64,000 bases of DNA from Chloroflexota bacterium (GCA_018004935.1 JAGNBF010000020.1:23370-87369); one strand, 5' to 3'. Shown: positions 36,613-45,425, counted from the first letter of the stretch. Notes: generated by a model not told the origin, from the sequence alone. Translations and numbers: made by a program.

Positions 36613-36948
36613 TCAATTTACAGCAAAACCGGTATGCGGCCGCAGTTCTTTGGGCCGAAAACCTAAAATAATATGTTCTTTGGGCACACCCGCTTCAACC
36701 AACTCAGTGGCAATCCCTTCTTCCGTGCCGTCATACTGAATCCAGATTTTGTCGTCTATCAGGTCAACGTGAATGAGATTCCCATGCACATGCTTCTTCC
36801 CTTCCCAACCCAGTTCCATCAGGGCATAACTGCCCCGTTCATCATCAAAAATAACGCGGGAATCAATATCGCCTACAGCCGGTTTGTAACGGGCATACTC
36901 CAGGAGAATGTCCTTGATTAACTGACGGTAGTCCAATGAAGTAGCCAT
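36613..36948 (-). CDS. XisI-like protein
   Basis: A 111-residue protein with the XisI pattern: LDYRQLIKDILLEYARYKPA at the N-terminus, VIFDDERGSYALMELGWEGK, IHVDLIDDKIWIQYDGTEEG and the closing PKEHIILGFRPKELRPHTGF. XisI was named from the cyanobacterial fdxN excision element and usually sits beside xisH. No xisH gene is seen here, so this copy is an orphan. ATG 36957 is a close alternative. Confidence 0.82.
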   Translation of the reverse strand: MATSLDYRQLIKDILLEYARYKPAVGDIDSRVIFDDERGSYALMELGWEGKKHVHGNLIHVDLIDDKIWIQYDGTEEGIATELVEAGVPKEHIILGFRPKELRPHTGFAVN

Positions 36949-37213
36949 GTGGGGCATTATAGCAAAAACAAGGGAACTTGAGGGAGTAGATAGGTTCGCG
37001 GCCGCGTTCCCCCACCCCTTCACCTCTCCATACACAAAACTGGCCCGCTGGTCATGTGCGAGGATGGGAATTGCGGCCGCGCACCATCAGTCCAATCTCC
37101 GTTTCATGAAAATCGCTATCTCACCATCCGGGTAATCTTCATTGGTGTAGTAGGAAAGGTCAACCCCATCGGCGCGGGACCCAAGCTGGCGATTAATTTG
37201 AATCGCGGCCGCG

Positions 37214-37765
37214 TCACCCCCGCAACAAAAACTCGGCAATTTTGGTGGTTAGATGCCCGGTGATAAATTGTAGCCGCTCGACTGTGGTTTGCGGCCGCAC
37301 CACAAACGCCACCCAACCACGCACCCGCATCCCCGGCGTGATAAACCGTTCCCCACCCAGCGGCGGCCGATCCTTCTCCCTGAACAGGTTCGAATCGCTG
37401 GACGCATCGTAAGTGTAGCCATCACTGTCAAACAAAATCCATTGACTGTAACGGCAACTTAACTGCTCCGTGCCGTTATTGCGATACGCCACATCCGCCC
37501 ACACCACCCGGCGCGATTCCACCTTTTCCTCAAACAGCGCATGGACAAAAATCTCATACTTACCCACTTTTAGCCATTGCTGTAAATTAGGCGCGTAAGT
37601 GGTCAATGGCGAAAGGTGATCCCGTTGCGGCGCACCCATCTCTTTGACAGTCTGCTCCAGCAGGTAGGCCGTACCACAATGGTCACACCTGAACTGGTTT
37701 TTGTCTCCGGCAATTTGTAAATTGGCCCCGCAGGTGGGGCAACGTAAGGCAAAGAGTTTAGACAT
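37214..37765 (-). CDS. Zinc-ribbon protein with a DUF4352-like beta domain
   Basis: A 183-residue protein. Residues 9-33 form a zinc ribbon with CPTCG and CDHCG. The rest (VGKYEIFVHALFEEKVESRR to FVVRPQTTVERLQF) resembles the immunoglobulin-like DUF4352 domain, common in secreted or lipoprotein-linked proteins. AAAGGAAAG precedes the ATG. The role is unknown. The gene end and downstream region carry several GCGGCCGC sites. Confidence 0.6.
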   Translation of the reverse strand: MSKLFALRCPTCGANLQIAGDKNQFRCDHCGTAYLLEQTVKEMGAPQRDHLSPLTTYAPNLQQWLKVGKYEIFVHALFEEKVESRRVVWADVAYRNNGTEQLSCRYSQWILFDSDGYTYDASSDSNLFREKDRPPLGGERFITPGMRVRGWVAFVVRPQTTVERLQFITGHLTTKIAEFLLRG

Positions 37766-37838
37766 TTTTTCTTTCCTTTGATAGGTTACTCTGGCCCATC
37801 CCCTGACTGCGCCACCTGCCTTATCTCCGAACGACTAT

Positions 37839-38747
37839 TTACCCTTCACTCCCCACTTCACTTATCACTGGGGTTGAGCCAATGACCATTAACGAATAAC
37901 CGGTCAGTTTATAAACCATCATCTTTAAGAGTAAAGCCGAGCGCCAGAAGGCTACGGCGGCCATACCGTGGGCCAAAACGGCAAACAGGGGGGGTGTTTC
38001 GTGGGTGTAATATGTCCAACAAAGGCGGGTTGTGCCCCACCGCTCCAAAAAATATCCCAGTCCCGCGCCCGCCAAAAAGGTCAGAACGGCCAACCGATGA
38101 TTGGTGGGCGTGAGTATGAACAGGCCACACAAAGATAAAGCCATCAGAGTGAAGGATTTGCCCAGAGTCGGCCAGACAAACCAGAGCATCATGCCATAAA
38201 AAACGGGAAAGATGAGCCAGTAAAGCCAGACAAAGCGTTTGTCGGATGTAGGGCGGGCCAGGAAAGGGGATGAAGGGGAGACTGATGACGGTTGACTGCT
38301 GGCGGTTAACTGATTTCCCCTGTGTAACAATAATGTTAATACATACACCATCCGGTCAATGGTCAAGCTGGCGATAGGCCAGGCGGGAATGATCCATAGG
38401 GGCGGCCGCTCGGCGGTGTAGTAAGTCCATATTTCTGTCTGCGTGCCCCAGCTCTCAATGACTAACCCGCCGATGAAGCCCACAAAGATGATGGTGGCAT
38501 CGCGGCGCAAATCGGCCCCGGCCATGAGCATGAAGGACATAAAAAGGAAGATACTGATGAGAAGCCAGTCAATCTGAAGCCACCAGTTACCCTGCCAATT
38601 CACTTGATTAAGGTACTCTTCGGCCAGAGGCCACCAGACGTATCCCAAAACAAACAGGGTCAGGACAAACAGGCTCATCAGATGTTTGCTGGAGCGGGTA
38701 AAACGCAATTCAGTACGGAGTTGTTGCCAGCGGGATATATTGACCAT
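37839..38747 (-). CDS. Integral membrane protein with an internal duplication
   Basis: A 302-residue protein with about seven or eight hydrophobic segments. The two halves repeat a motif: ESWGTQTEIWTYYTAERPPL near residues 97-116 and ERWGTTRLCWTYYTHETPPL near 237-256, each followed by a hydrophobic segment (PAWPIASL, LAHGMAAV). A short Ser/Pro-rich linker (about 150-170) joins them. I do not recognise the family. The conserved Trp, Tyr and charged residues suggest a binding site at the membrane surface. Confidence 0.7.
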   Translation of the reverse strand: MVNISRWQQLRTELRFTRSSKHLMSLFVLTLFVLGYVWWPLAEEYLNQVNWQGNWWLQIDWLLISIFLFMSFMLMAGADLRRDATIIFVGFIGGLVIESWGTQTEIWTYYTAERPPLWIIPAWPIASLTIDRMVYVLTLLLHRGNQLTASSQPSSVSPSSPFLARPTSDKRFVWLYWLIFPVFYGMMLWFVWPTLGKSFTLMALSLCGLFILTPTNHRLAVLTFLAGAGLGYFLERWGTTRLCWTYYTHETPPLFAVLAHGMAAVAFWRSALLLKMMVYKLTGYSLMVIGSTPVISEVGSEG

Positions 38748-38903
38748 GAGATTAATGATTTGTGTCTATACAGGTGGGATATATGGTTCTGCCTGAGCTT
38801 GTCGAAGGCGGATCCGCCTTCGAGGATGTGAATCGTTACGATGATTTTAGTAAGTATTGAGTCAAGAAGTTAAACTTTTCTCTGGTAATGCGTCCTTTGT
38901 CAA

Positions 38904-40673
38904 TTACCGTTGCCGGAGCATGAAGATGATCAGGCTGAGAGCCAGAGCGACCCCACCGCCTAAAAACCAAAGACCAACAGGGGTGGTCGCGGCCGCGTTC
39001 TCTCCGTCAGTCCCATCCCCTTCCAACACACCGGGTGTCGCCGTTGGTACCTGAACAACGGCTGTTGCGGAGGGGGTGATGGTAGTTGTCGGGGTAGCTG
39101 TAGGGATAGCTGTTGGAGATGCTGTAGGAGTAGCGGTTAGGGATGGTGTTATCGTCGGTGAGGGACGGGGTGTTCTTGTGACCGTGGCAGTGGGCGTTAC
39201 GGTGGCTGTGGCGGTAATGGTGGGGGTGACCAATACCGTGGCCGCCGTGCCTGTGGTTGTTGCGGAGGGTGTGCCACGTGTTGGGGTGGGGGCGCTAATC
39301 GTACCGGCTACGGCGGTGGGTACGGTTTGAACCGTAACCCCTTCTTCTACCAGGAAAATGGGTGCGCCCCCCATGTAACAACCATCGGTACAGCGGGCGG
39401 CCTGAAGGGTCAGGTTATAAACCCCATTGGTGGCTGACAAAGGGATGGTTTCCCCGGTGGCCTGTACCAACATGGCTGAGGACGCCAGGGCCGGGACATT
39501 TAAAGTAACATTGCTTTGGACTCTGGACCATAGAATGCGGGTGACGCCTTGCGGCCGCGTAAAGGTAAAAATGTAATAATTATCTGTGCGCTCCCGTTGC
39601 ACCGGGCCAGTAAAACCGGCCAGATACTTGATGAGGTTTTGGTAGGCAAAAAAGGCGGGCCGTTTACTGAAATCATCAGGTCGGATCAGCCCCCACGATT
39701 CATCACCGGGATTCAGGTTAATATCTACCAATTTGTACACGGCAATGCGGCTGGCTCCGGCATGGAAACCAATTGCATACGCCTGCACGATATACCAAGC
39801 TTGCTGATCCAGATCGATCTCAAACTCCTGCACCGCCACCGGCCATTCCGGATCCTGGTTGGGGCGGGCATTCGTTTCATTAATCCAAACCGCCTTGAGG
39901 GGGCTGATACCGGCCTGACTTTGGGCCCCATAAGCATTGCCCACAATGTTATAAATTGTTTCCGGGCGGAAATAGATGTGCAGAGATACCACATCAAAGA
40001 AGTAATTGTTCGCGGCCGCGTCTGGATCCGCCACAATCGCCTGGAGCAACCGGCTCAGGTACCCCTGATCGTGCCAGTAGGTCATGCCCCCCAGGTGAAT
40101 GACCGCCGCCGGGTCTATCGCTTTAATGGAAAGATAAGCCACTTTAAGTAATTGCACATAATCCTGCACCGATCCCCCAAACTCATGCCCATACACTTCT
40201 GGGGCAATATCCGGCTCATTCCAGATGATCCAATTATGAACGCCATGAGCGCTATAATAACCGGCAATCTGCCGGGTGTAATTGGCCCATAAGTTAGCAG
40301 GATCATCCAGCGGCAGGTACAACCCACGCGGCACACCGGAAGCAAATTGGCCATCCGTGGCCCAGGTGGGGGTGTTTTTGAGCAAGCCAACCACGGTGCG
40401 GCCGCGACTGGTCGCTTCGCTCAACCATTCTTCTGGCACATGCAGGGTATTCCAATCTGTGGGGCCAGTGGGCTGAATTTCATTCCAATAGAAGAGAATA
40501 CGCTCCCAGCCTACCCCTAATTCGGCCGCTTCATTCGGCGCCCAAAAAGCCTCAATGGCCCCAAACCGGGGATCTAAAGCGCCTTGAGCAAAGGTGATGG
40601 TTGGCGTCGCGGCCGCGCTTCTCAGCCCCACCATCCCGAGAACAAATAAACAAAAAAGCATCGTTTTACGCAT
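38904..40673 (-). CDS. Secreted (beta/alpha)8 glycoside hydrolase-like protein with C-terminal anchor
   Basis: A 589-residue exported protein. Residues 1-22 are a signal peptide. The catalytic region resembles GH39/GH5-type barrels: WERILFYWNEIQPTGPTDWN, WIIWNEPDIAP (probable acid/base Glu), and AVWINETNARPNQDPEW (probable nucleophile Glu). From about residue 445 there is a long Thr/Pro/Ala linker, then a single membrane anchor with Arg after it (LSLIIFMLRQR). It would degrade or remodel polysaccharide at the cell surface. The substrate is unknown. Confidence 0.8.
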   Translation of the reverse strand: MRKTMLFCLFVLGMVGLRSAAATPTITFAQGALDPRFGAIEAFWAPNEAAELGVGWERILFYWNEIQPTGPTDWNTLHVPEEWLSEATSRGRTVVGLLKNTPTWATDGQFASGVPRGLYLPLDDPANLWANYTRQIAGYYSAHGVHNWIIWNEPDIAPEVYGHEFGGSVQDYVQLLKVAYLSIKAIDPAAVIHLGGMTYWHDQGYLSRLLQAIVADPDAAANNYFFDVVSLHIYFRPETIYNIVGNAYGAQSQAGISPLKAVWINETNARPNQDPEWPVAVQEFEIDLDQQAWYIVQAYAIGFHAGASRIAVYKLVDINLNPGDESWGLIRPDDFSKRPAFFAYQNLIKYLAGFTGPVQRERTDNYYIFTFTRPQGVTRILWSRVQSNVTLNVPALASSAMLVQATGETIPLSATNGVYNLTLQAARCTDGCYMGGAPIFLVEEGVTVQTVPTAVAGTISAPTPTRGTPSATTTGTAATVLVTPTITATATVTPTATVTRTPRPSPTITPSLTATPTASPTAIPTATPTTTITPSATAVVQVPTATPGVLEGDGTDGENAAATTPVGLWFLGGGVALALSLIIFMLRQR

Positions 40674-40686
40674 AACTATGTAACTT

Positions 40687-40766
40687 GAGTTTAGAGTTCA
40701 GAGCGAAAGCTAGAGGGTTTTCCAGAGTAATTCCCTCTCGCTCTATCCTCTCGCTCTAAACTCCAG
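40687..40766. repeat. GAGAGCGAGAG hairpin repeat, copy 2 (inverted)
   Basis: Near-exact inverse of 1731-1822, slightly shorter because one CTCTCGCTC unit is missing. It lies just upstream of the glycoside hydrolase gene (minus strand). Confidence 0.8.
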
Positions 40767-41810
40767 ATGTAACCATCCCTTTTATTAAGCCGGGAGGTAA
40801 TTGTTCAGTTGTGAGTCCACTGAAAAAAGGTCAAAACAGTTAAAAGCCCGGTTTCTTTTTCTCGGGAAGCGGCGGTTAAATTAGTCAGAAACCGGGCTTT
40901 TTGCAGTAGACTCAGCTGTATAAATTCATCCGCCAACCCGCCCGGTCGTAAAACGATCGGGCTATCGTGACAAAGGCCGTTGACCTGGTGTTTTAGCCCG
41001 TAGGGCTTCGTCTATTTAGCCCGGCGGTCAAACCGCCGGGAAGAGTAACTGAATGCTTACGCCGGGAGATTATAAGCGGGGTAGGTTGTCTGAGGCAATG
41101 TTGGCGGGTGCTACCCGCAATTCTCAATTAACCTCCGTGAGCCAATCCCCAGGACGTAGAATAGCCTTTCAGGCTGTTCACCCCTGGTGAAAACCACACC
41201 GCCATACCTATAGCCTCCCGACCATACCCCTTCCTTTCTACAAAAGTGACGCGCTCAGATTTTGGTTTGGAAAAGCCATGAGGCATTAGGGCGTGTGCAC
41301 CCAATCTGTGGTTACGAAGGCCGTTGGCCTGCTGTTTTAGCCCGTAGGGCCTGGTATTGATAACCCGACGGTCAACTGGGCGTAGCACAGCCTTTCCAGG
41401 CTGTGCGCTCTCTATACAGGCGGAGTACGGCTCTGCCTGAGCTTGTCGCAGGCAGAGATGCGCTTCGGCAAGCTCGGTCCTGGAGGACGTGTATCGTTAC
41501 GCCCATTTTTTGTTTTCATGAGAGGGCGAACAGCCTGAAAGGCTGTTTTACGGGTGGGGCAATTTTTCGAGCGTGCTTCTGGAGTCCAACGGTTTTAACC
41601 GTGGGCTAAATTGAGAATTGCTGGACATAAGGGCGGTACATTGCCGAGGCAATTACTCTATGTTAAGATGTTTTCTTGCGGGGCGAGTTGATACCCAATG
41701 TGGCACTGGAACGCTTACGATAGAGCAAAAAAATGTCAGATCATACCCATTGGCACATATACTATTGAAACGTATCTATACAGGTCATGTCCGGCGAAGC
41801 CTACCCCATT

Positions 41811-41852
41811 CGTGTCATTTTTCGCGGGCGTCCGCCCGCGAAAAATGACACG
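41811..41852. repeat. Long perfect hairpin, TTTTTCGCGGGCG type
   Basis: CGTGTCATTTTTCGCGGGC pairs perfectly with GCCCGCGAAAAATGACACG around GTCC. It has the same centre as the hairpins at 13067, 44505 and 44691 but different outer arms. Confidence 0.88.
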
Positions 41853-42057
41853 AGAAAATGAAGCGGTAGACGCTTCTCTCGTTAATCATTCAACAATTCA
41901 TTATTTTCTTCCTCTCAACCGAAATGAAACACACCCTTTGGTCAATCGCTCACTGGACGATTAACCCAATCGTCCTACAAATTTATAAAGTTGATCTGAA
42001 CCATGCCCAATTGCGTAAGCTTAGGGCAGAAACCGGCTGACATCCTCTAGGGGTATA

Positions 42058-44334
42058 ATGCAATTACGTCCGGCACAAGCAGAAATTCTAAAATATGAAG
42101 GCGGCCGCATGGCGGTTAGTGCGGTGCCGGGTAGTGGCAAAACCTTTACCCTGTCTCTGCTGGCGGCACAACTTATTGCTAGCGGCCGCATAGACCCCGA
42201 ACGGCAACAAGTTCTCATCGTTACCTACCTGAACGCCAGCGTAGACACCTTCAAGGCCCGCATTCGCAAACGGCTGGCAGAAATGGAACGGCTCCCTGCT
42301 GGATTTGATGTACGTACCTTACACAGCCTGGCTCTGGAAATCGTGCGAGTTGCCAGTAGTGGCTCAGAAGAAACTTTGCCCGTCGTGCTGGATGAGACCC
42401 AGGCTAACCTTTATTTAAATCAGGCGGTAGACAGTTGGATTGAAGTGAATCGCTCTTTATGGTATGAGTTTTTAGGCGAAGATTCCCCCCAGTTACGGGC
42501 AAAATGGCGCACCATTACGGAGAACAGTGCCAAAACATTTATCCGTACCGCTAAAAATGAACGGTATCACCCCTACCAGATTAACACCAAACTGAACGCG
42601 GCCGCGACCGAAACCCCCACCGCTGGTCATCAGATGGCCCTCACCTGGATGCTGGCTGGAATTTATGACCGTTACCAATCTACCCTCACCCGCCAGGCGG
42701 CGTTAGATTTTGACGATCTCATCTGGCGGGCCACCGACTTATTAGAAACGCGCCCGGATCTCAATGAAATTTTGCGCCAACGCTGGCCGTTTGTCCTGGA
42801 AGATGAAGCCCAGGACAGTGTGCCTTTACAAGAAATATTACTCTCCGCCCTTACCGGGCCAGAGGGGAATTGGGTACGTGTCGGCGACCCTAACCAGGCC
42901 GTAACCAGTACCTTTACCGCCGCTCATCCCCGTTTTTTTAATGCCTTTATGGATAAACCGGGTGTGTTAGCGCGGCCGCTTCCCAACAGCGGCCGCAGTG
43001 CTCCCCTCATCATTGGCGCGGCCAACACCATCGTCCATTGGGTCTGTGACAACCACCCCGTTCCTGAAGTGCAAGAGAGCGCCTTCCGCCGCCAGGATAT
43101 TTTGCCCACCCCCCCTGGCGATGCCCAGCCTAACCCCCCGGATAGCGAAGCCAACATCATCATTAAGGTGTATCGTCATCGGGAAGAAGAAGAGCTACCT
43201 GGGGTGGCTCGTCTGGCCGTGGAATACAGCCGCCGCCACCCAGAACATACCTTGGCGATATTAGTCCCCACCAACAACCTGGGCCACCAAATCAGCGAAC
43301 GGTTAGATGAATTGGAAGCTGACTACGACAATTTATTACGGGGTGGGGGAAGGGAACGGCAGATCGCGGCCGCGCTCCATGCCATGCTCGCTCTTCTTGC
43401 CGATCCTCTAGATACCCGTGCCCTGACTACCGCCTATGCCGCCCTGTACGAAATGGGCCACCCTGCCCTCGGCCCCGTCCGTCCCCCACTCAACGGTAAA
43501 GAAGAGCCAGATCCAGAATTGGAACGGTTTTACAACATACTTCGCAGTACCCATAGCCCGGAGCGGCTCCTTTTTCCCCGTGAAGAAGAAGACCCCCTGA
43601 CCGCTTTGCCCACAGGCGTCGCCAGCGAAGACGATATAACCCGGCTGGAGCCATTTCTAAACTTCTTGCGCCACTTGTTTACCTTACGTACCCTACCGGT
43701 AGATGATCTTACTCTGGCGTTGGGGGATGAACTATTTGCCTGGGGAGGCGTGCATGAAGCGGATCTTTCGTTGGCTTACCAGATGGCTAACATTTTACGC
43801 CGGTGGCGAGATCAACAACCGCAATGGCGGCTTCCCGACCTGGCGGCCCAATTGGCGGATGTGGCCCGCGGCCGCCGGTCATTGCCCCTGGCCGGTCCCC
43901 ACGATCTGGGATACGAACCGCAACCAGGGCGAATTACACTGAGCACACAGCATAGTGCCAAAGGGTTGGAGTGGGATGCGGTTTTTTTGGTAGGGGTAGA
44001 TGGGAACTGGATTCCCGGCACATTGGATGCCTATTTTCAAGGGGATGAGGCATTTCTGGGTGGGGATCCCAACGCTGAGGCGGTGGCCCAGTTACGCTAC
44101 ATAATGATGGGAACCGGGGGGGGGTATCGCGGCCGCAGTGCCACCGAATCGGCTCACATTGAGATTATCTGCGAAAGGTTACGCCTGTTATACGTTGGCA
44201 TTACCCGTGCCCGCCGTTTCCTGCAACTAAGCCGGAGCCGGGCCACCCGGCGATACAACAAAGAACAAACCAGTGAACCGGCCACAGTCATGGGAGTCAT
44301 TTATCGCTATCTGATGACGACACAGGGCCAATAA
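42058..44334 (+). CDS. UvrD/Rep-family (SF1A) DNA helicase
   Basis: A 758-residue SF1 helicase. It shows the Q-motif region (LRPAQAEIL), Walker A VPGSGKT (about residues 24-30), VRTLHSLALEIVRVAS, the DEAQDS motif II in FVLEDEAQDSVPLQE, WVRVGDPNQAVTSTFTAAHP, and C-terminal STQHSAKGLEWDAVFLVGVD and LLYVGITRARRFLQLS (motifs V-VI). It unwinds DNA in repair or replication restart. It has no nuclease domain or partner gene. The ATG at 42058 overlaps a TATAAT, and AGGGG just upstream could serve as the ribosome site. It is rich in GCGGCCGC sites. Confidence 0.92.
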   Translation: MQLRPAQAEILKYEGGRMAVSAVPGSGKTFTLSLLAAQLIASGRIDPERQQVLIVTYLNASVDTFKARIRKRLAEMERLPAGFDVRTLHSLALEIVRVASSGSEETLPVVLDETQANLYLNQAVDSWIEVNRSLWYEFLGEDSPQLRAKWRTITENSAKTFIRTAKNERYHPYQINTKLNAAATETPTAGHQMALTWMLAGIYDRYQSTLTRQAALDFDDLIWRATDLLETRPDLNEILRQRWPFVLEDEAQDSVPLQEILLSALTGPEGNWVRVGDPNQAVTSTFTAAHPRFFNAFMDKPGVLARPLPNSGRSAPLIIGAANTIVHWVCDNHPVPEVQESAFRRQDILPTPPGDAQPNPPDSEANIIIKVYRHREEEELPGVARLAVEYSRRHPEHTLAILVPTNNLGHQISERLDELEADYDNLLRGGGRERQIAAALHAMLALLADPLDTRALTTAYAALYEMGHPALGPVRPPLNGKEEPDPELERFYNILRSTHSPERLLFPREEEDPLTALPTGVASEDDITRLEPFLNFLRHLFTLRTLPVDDLTLALGDELFAWGGVHEADLSLAYQMANILRRWRDQQPQWRLPDLAAQLADVARGRRSLPLAGPHDLGYEPQPGRITLSTQHSAKGLEWDAVFLVGVDGNWIPGTLDAYFQGDEAFLGGDPNAEAVAQLRYIMMGTGGGYRGRSATESAHIEIICERLRLLYVGITRARRFLQLSRSRATRRYNKEQTSEPATVMGVIYRYLMTTQGQ

Positions 44335-44814
44335 ATCGTAAACCATGAACAGTCCCCAGCAAATCTCCATTTGGTTTGCTCCTGACGTTTACTGTTTTAC
44401 CGAGAGAGTGAACAGCCTGATAGTTCATTAAATTTTTAATCGGGTAACGCCTTCATTGACCCCATCCCCCCTGCCGATTCCCGTGGGAAGGGGGGAATTC
44501 CAATGGGGCATTTTTCGGGGCGAATACCCCGAAAAATGCCCCTTAGAAAAGTTCCCCGCCCCTGGGGGCGGGGTTGGGGGAACTCCGAGTATGCAATCGC
44601 CCTAGAACAGTCCCCAGGGCGATTGCATACTCACCCCAATGAACCCACTTCCCTAACGATTCCCGGCAAGAAGGGAGAAAAAAACAATTCGAGCCGTTTT
44701 TCGCGGGCGAATGCCCGCGAAAAACGGCTCCTAAAAAGTTCCCCGCCCCTGGGGGCGGGGTTAGGGGTGGGGGAAATCCGAGTATGCATCGCCCTAGAAC
44801 AGTCCCCGATTTTG
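44335..44814. repeat. Gene-free stretch with two long hairpins and GC palindromes
   Basis: Two copies of the long-hairpin plus CCCCGCCCCTGGGGGCGGGG repeat (hairpins 44505-44542 and 44691-44730) are joined by a direct repeat of GAGTATGCAATCGCCCTAGA-type text (near 44587 and 44781). A fragment of the 112-bp unit is near 44400. No gene is seen. Confidence 0.75.
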
Positions 44815-44842
44815 TTGACTGTAAGCCACGCATTGTTATAAT
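44815..44842 (+). promoter_or_regulatory. Sigma-70-type promoter of tRNA-Ser
   Basis: TTGACT (44815-44820), 16-bp spacer, TATAAT (44837-44842). Transcription would begin near 44849, about nine bases before the mature tRNA. Confidence 0.85.
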
Positions 44843-44857
44843 TCTCCCTTGCTATCG

Positions 44858-44943
44858 GGAGAGGTCGCATAGCTGGTCTAGTGCGCGCGACTGGAAATCG
44901 CGTTTCGAGAAATCGATCGTGGGTTCGAATCCCACCCTCTCCG
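44858..44943 (+). tRNA. tRNA-Ser (anticodon GGA)
   Basis: An 86-nt type II tRNA. The acceptor GGAGAGG pairs with CCTCTCC, the anticodon stem CGCGA/TCGCG holds the loop CTGGAAA with GGA at 44893-44895, an extra arm (TTCGAGAAATCGA) is present, and the T arm GTGGG-TTCGAAT-CCCAC is perfect. CCA is not encoded. It reads UCC and UCU serine codons. It stands at the edge of the defence region, a common place for integration of foreign DNA. Confidence 0.97.
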
Positions 44944-45059
44944 CTAGAGAACCGAGACAATTGATTCAGTTGTTAAAGTTCCTGTTAATCCCATTTTCAC
45001 CAGCGATTACCAATCAGGGTGAAAAGGGTGTATAGAGGCCAGAAATGGTATCAGCAGAG

Positions 45060-45084
45060 AGGTCGCTTCCAGGCGGCCTTTTTT
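45060..45084 (+). terminator. Terminator downstream of tRNA-Ser
   Basis: AGGTCGC (45060-45066) pairs with GCGGCCT (45073-45079), with one G-U pair and a 6-nt loop, and the run TTTTTT follows at 45079-45084. It would end the tRNA transcript and lies 7 bp from the end of the convergent regulator gene. Confidence 0.65.
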
Positions 45085-45091
45085 GTTTCTC

Positions 45092-45373
45092 CTACTCGCC
45101 GCTCTTCCCCTCATCCTCAAGGACAACCTCAAACAGTTCACCTAACTTCATGTTGTGAATTTCTTCTGGAGTCATCCCCAGCGCATCAACCAGAAATCCC
45201 ACAATACTTCGAGTATGCATGGCCTGAACGGTAGCCGGGTAGTTGATGTACCGATGCATTGTTGGGTAACTAAATCTACCCATTTGCGAAGCTTGATGGA
45301 GGTTCATCCCTTTTTCTTTGAGGAGTTCGGCGGCTTTCAGTCGAAGGTAGCCGCTTGCCATAATTCCACGCAT
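45092..45373 (-). CDS. XRE-type helix-turn-helix regulator
   Basis: A 93-residue Cro/C1-like DNA-binding protein. The helix-turn-helix lies in AAELLKEKGMNLHQASQMGR, followed by FSYPTMHRYINYP as recognition helix region, and ends with an acidic tail. GGGAGG (45378-45383, inverse) precedes the ATG at 45373; ATGs at 45385 and 45361 are in frame. It has its own promoter inside the end of the methyltransferase gene. It therefore can be made separately from the defence operon and may control it. An inverted repeat upstream of the operon (60562-60580) is a candidate operator. Confidence 0.8.
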   Translation of the reverse strand: MRGIMASGYLRLKAAELLKEKGMNLHQASQMGRFSYPTMHRYINYPATVQAMHTRSIVGFLVDALGMTPEEIHNMKLGELFEVVLEDEGKSGE

Positions 45374-45396
45374 CCGACCTCCCATAGATTGGAGAA

Positions 45397-45425
45397 ATTT
45401 TAGACCGTGGTATTGAGTTTGTCAA
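45397..45425 (-). promoter_or_regulatory. Sigma-70-type promoter of the XRE regulator
   Basis: On the minus strand TTGACA (45425-45420), an exact 17-bp spacer, then TAAAAT (45402-45397). The promoter overlaps the last codons of the upstream methyltransferase gene. Start of transcription would fall near 45390, giving a short leader with GGGAGG. Confidence 0.82.

Larger units (their letters stand above)
40674..42057. repeat. 1.4-kb gene-free stretch of dispersed repeats
   Basis: In order it holds: the inverted GCGAGAG hairpin (40687-40766); an AGCCCGGTTTC...AAACCGGGCT pair (40843-40902); the GATCGGGCTATCGTGACAAAG repeat (about 40940-41008); a CCCGGCGGTCAAACCGCCGGG hairpin (about 41020-41041) with GAATGCTTAC (41051-41060); fragments of the 112-bp unit (near 41160 and 41520); a second CGGGCTATC-type copy (41305-41350); a TGAGCTTGTCG palindrome (41435-41473); GAACGCTTAC (41709-41718); and a 19-bp-arm hairpin (41811-41852). 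Short frames here are not credible genes. Confidence 0.75.
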
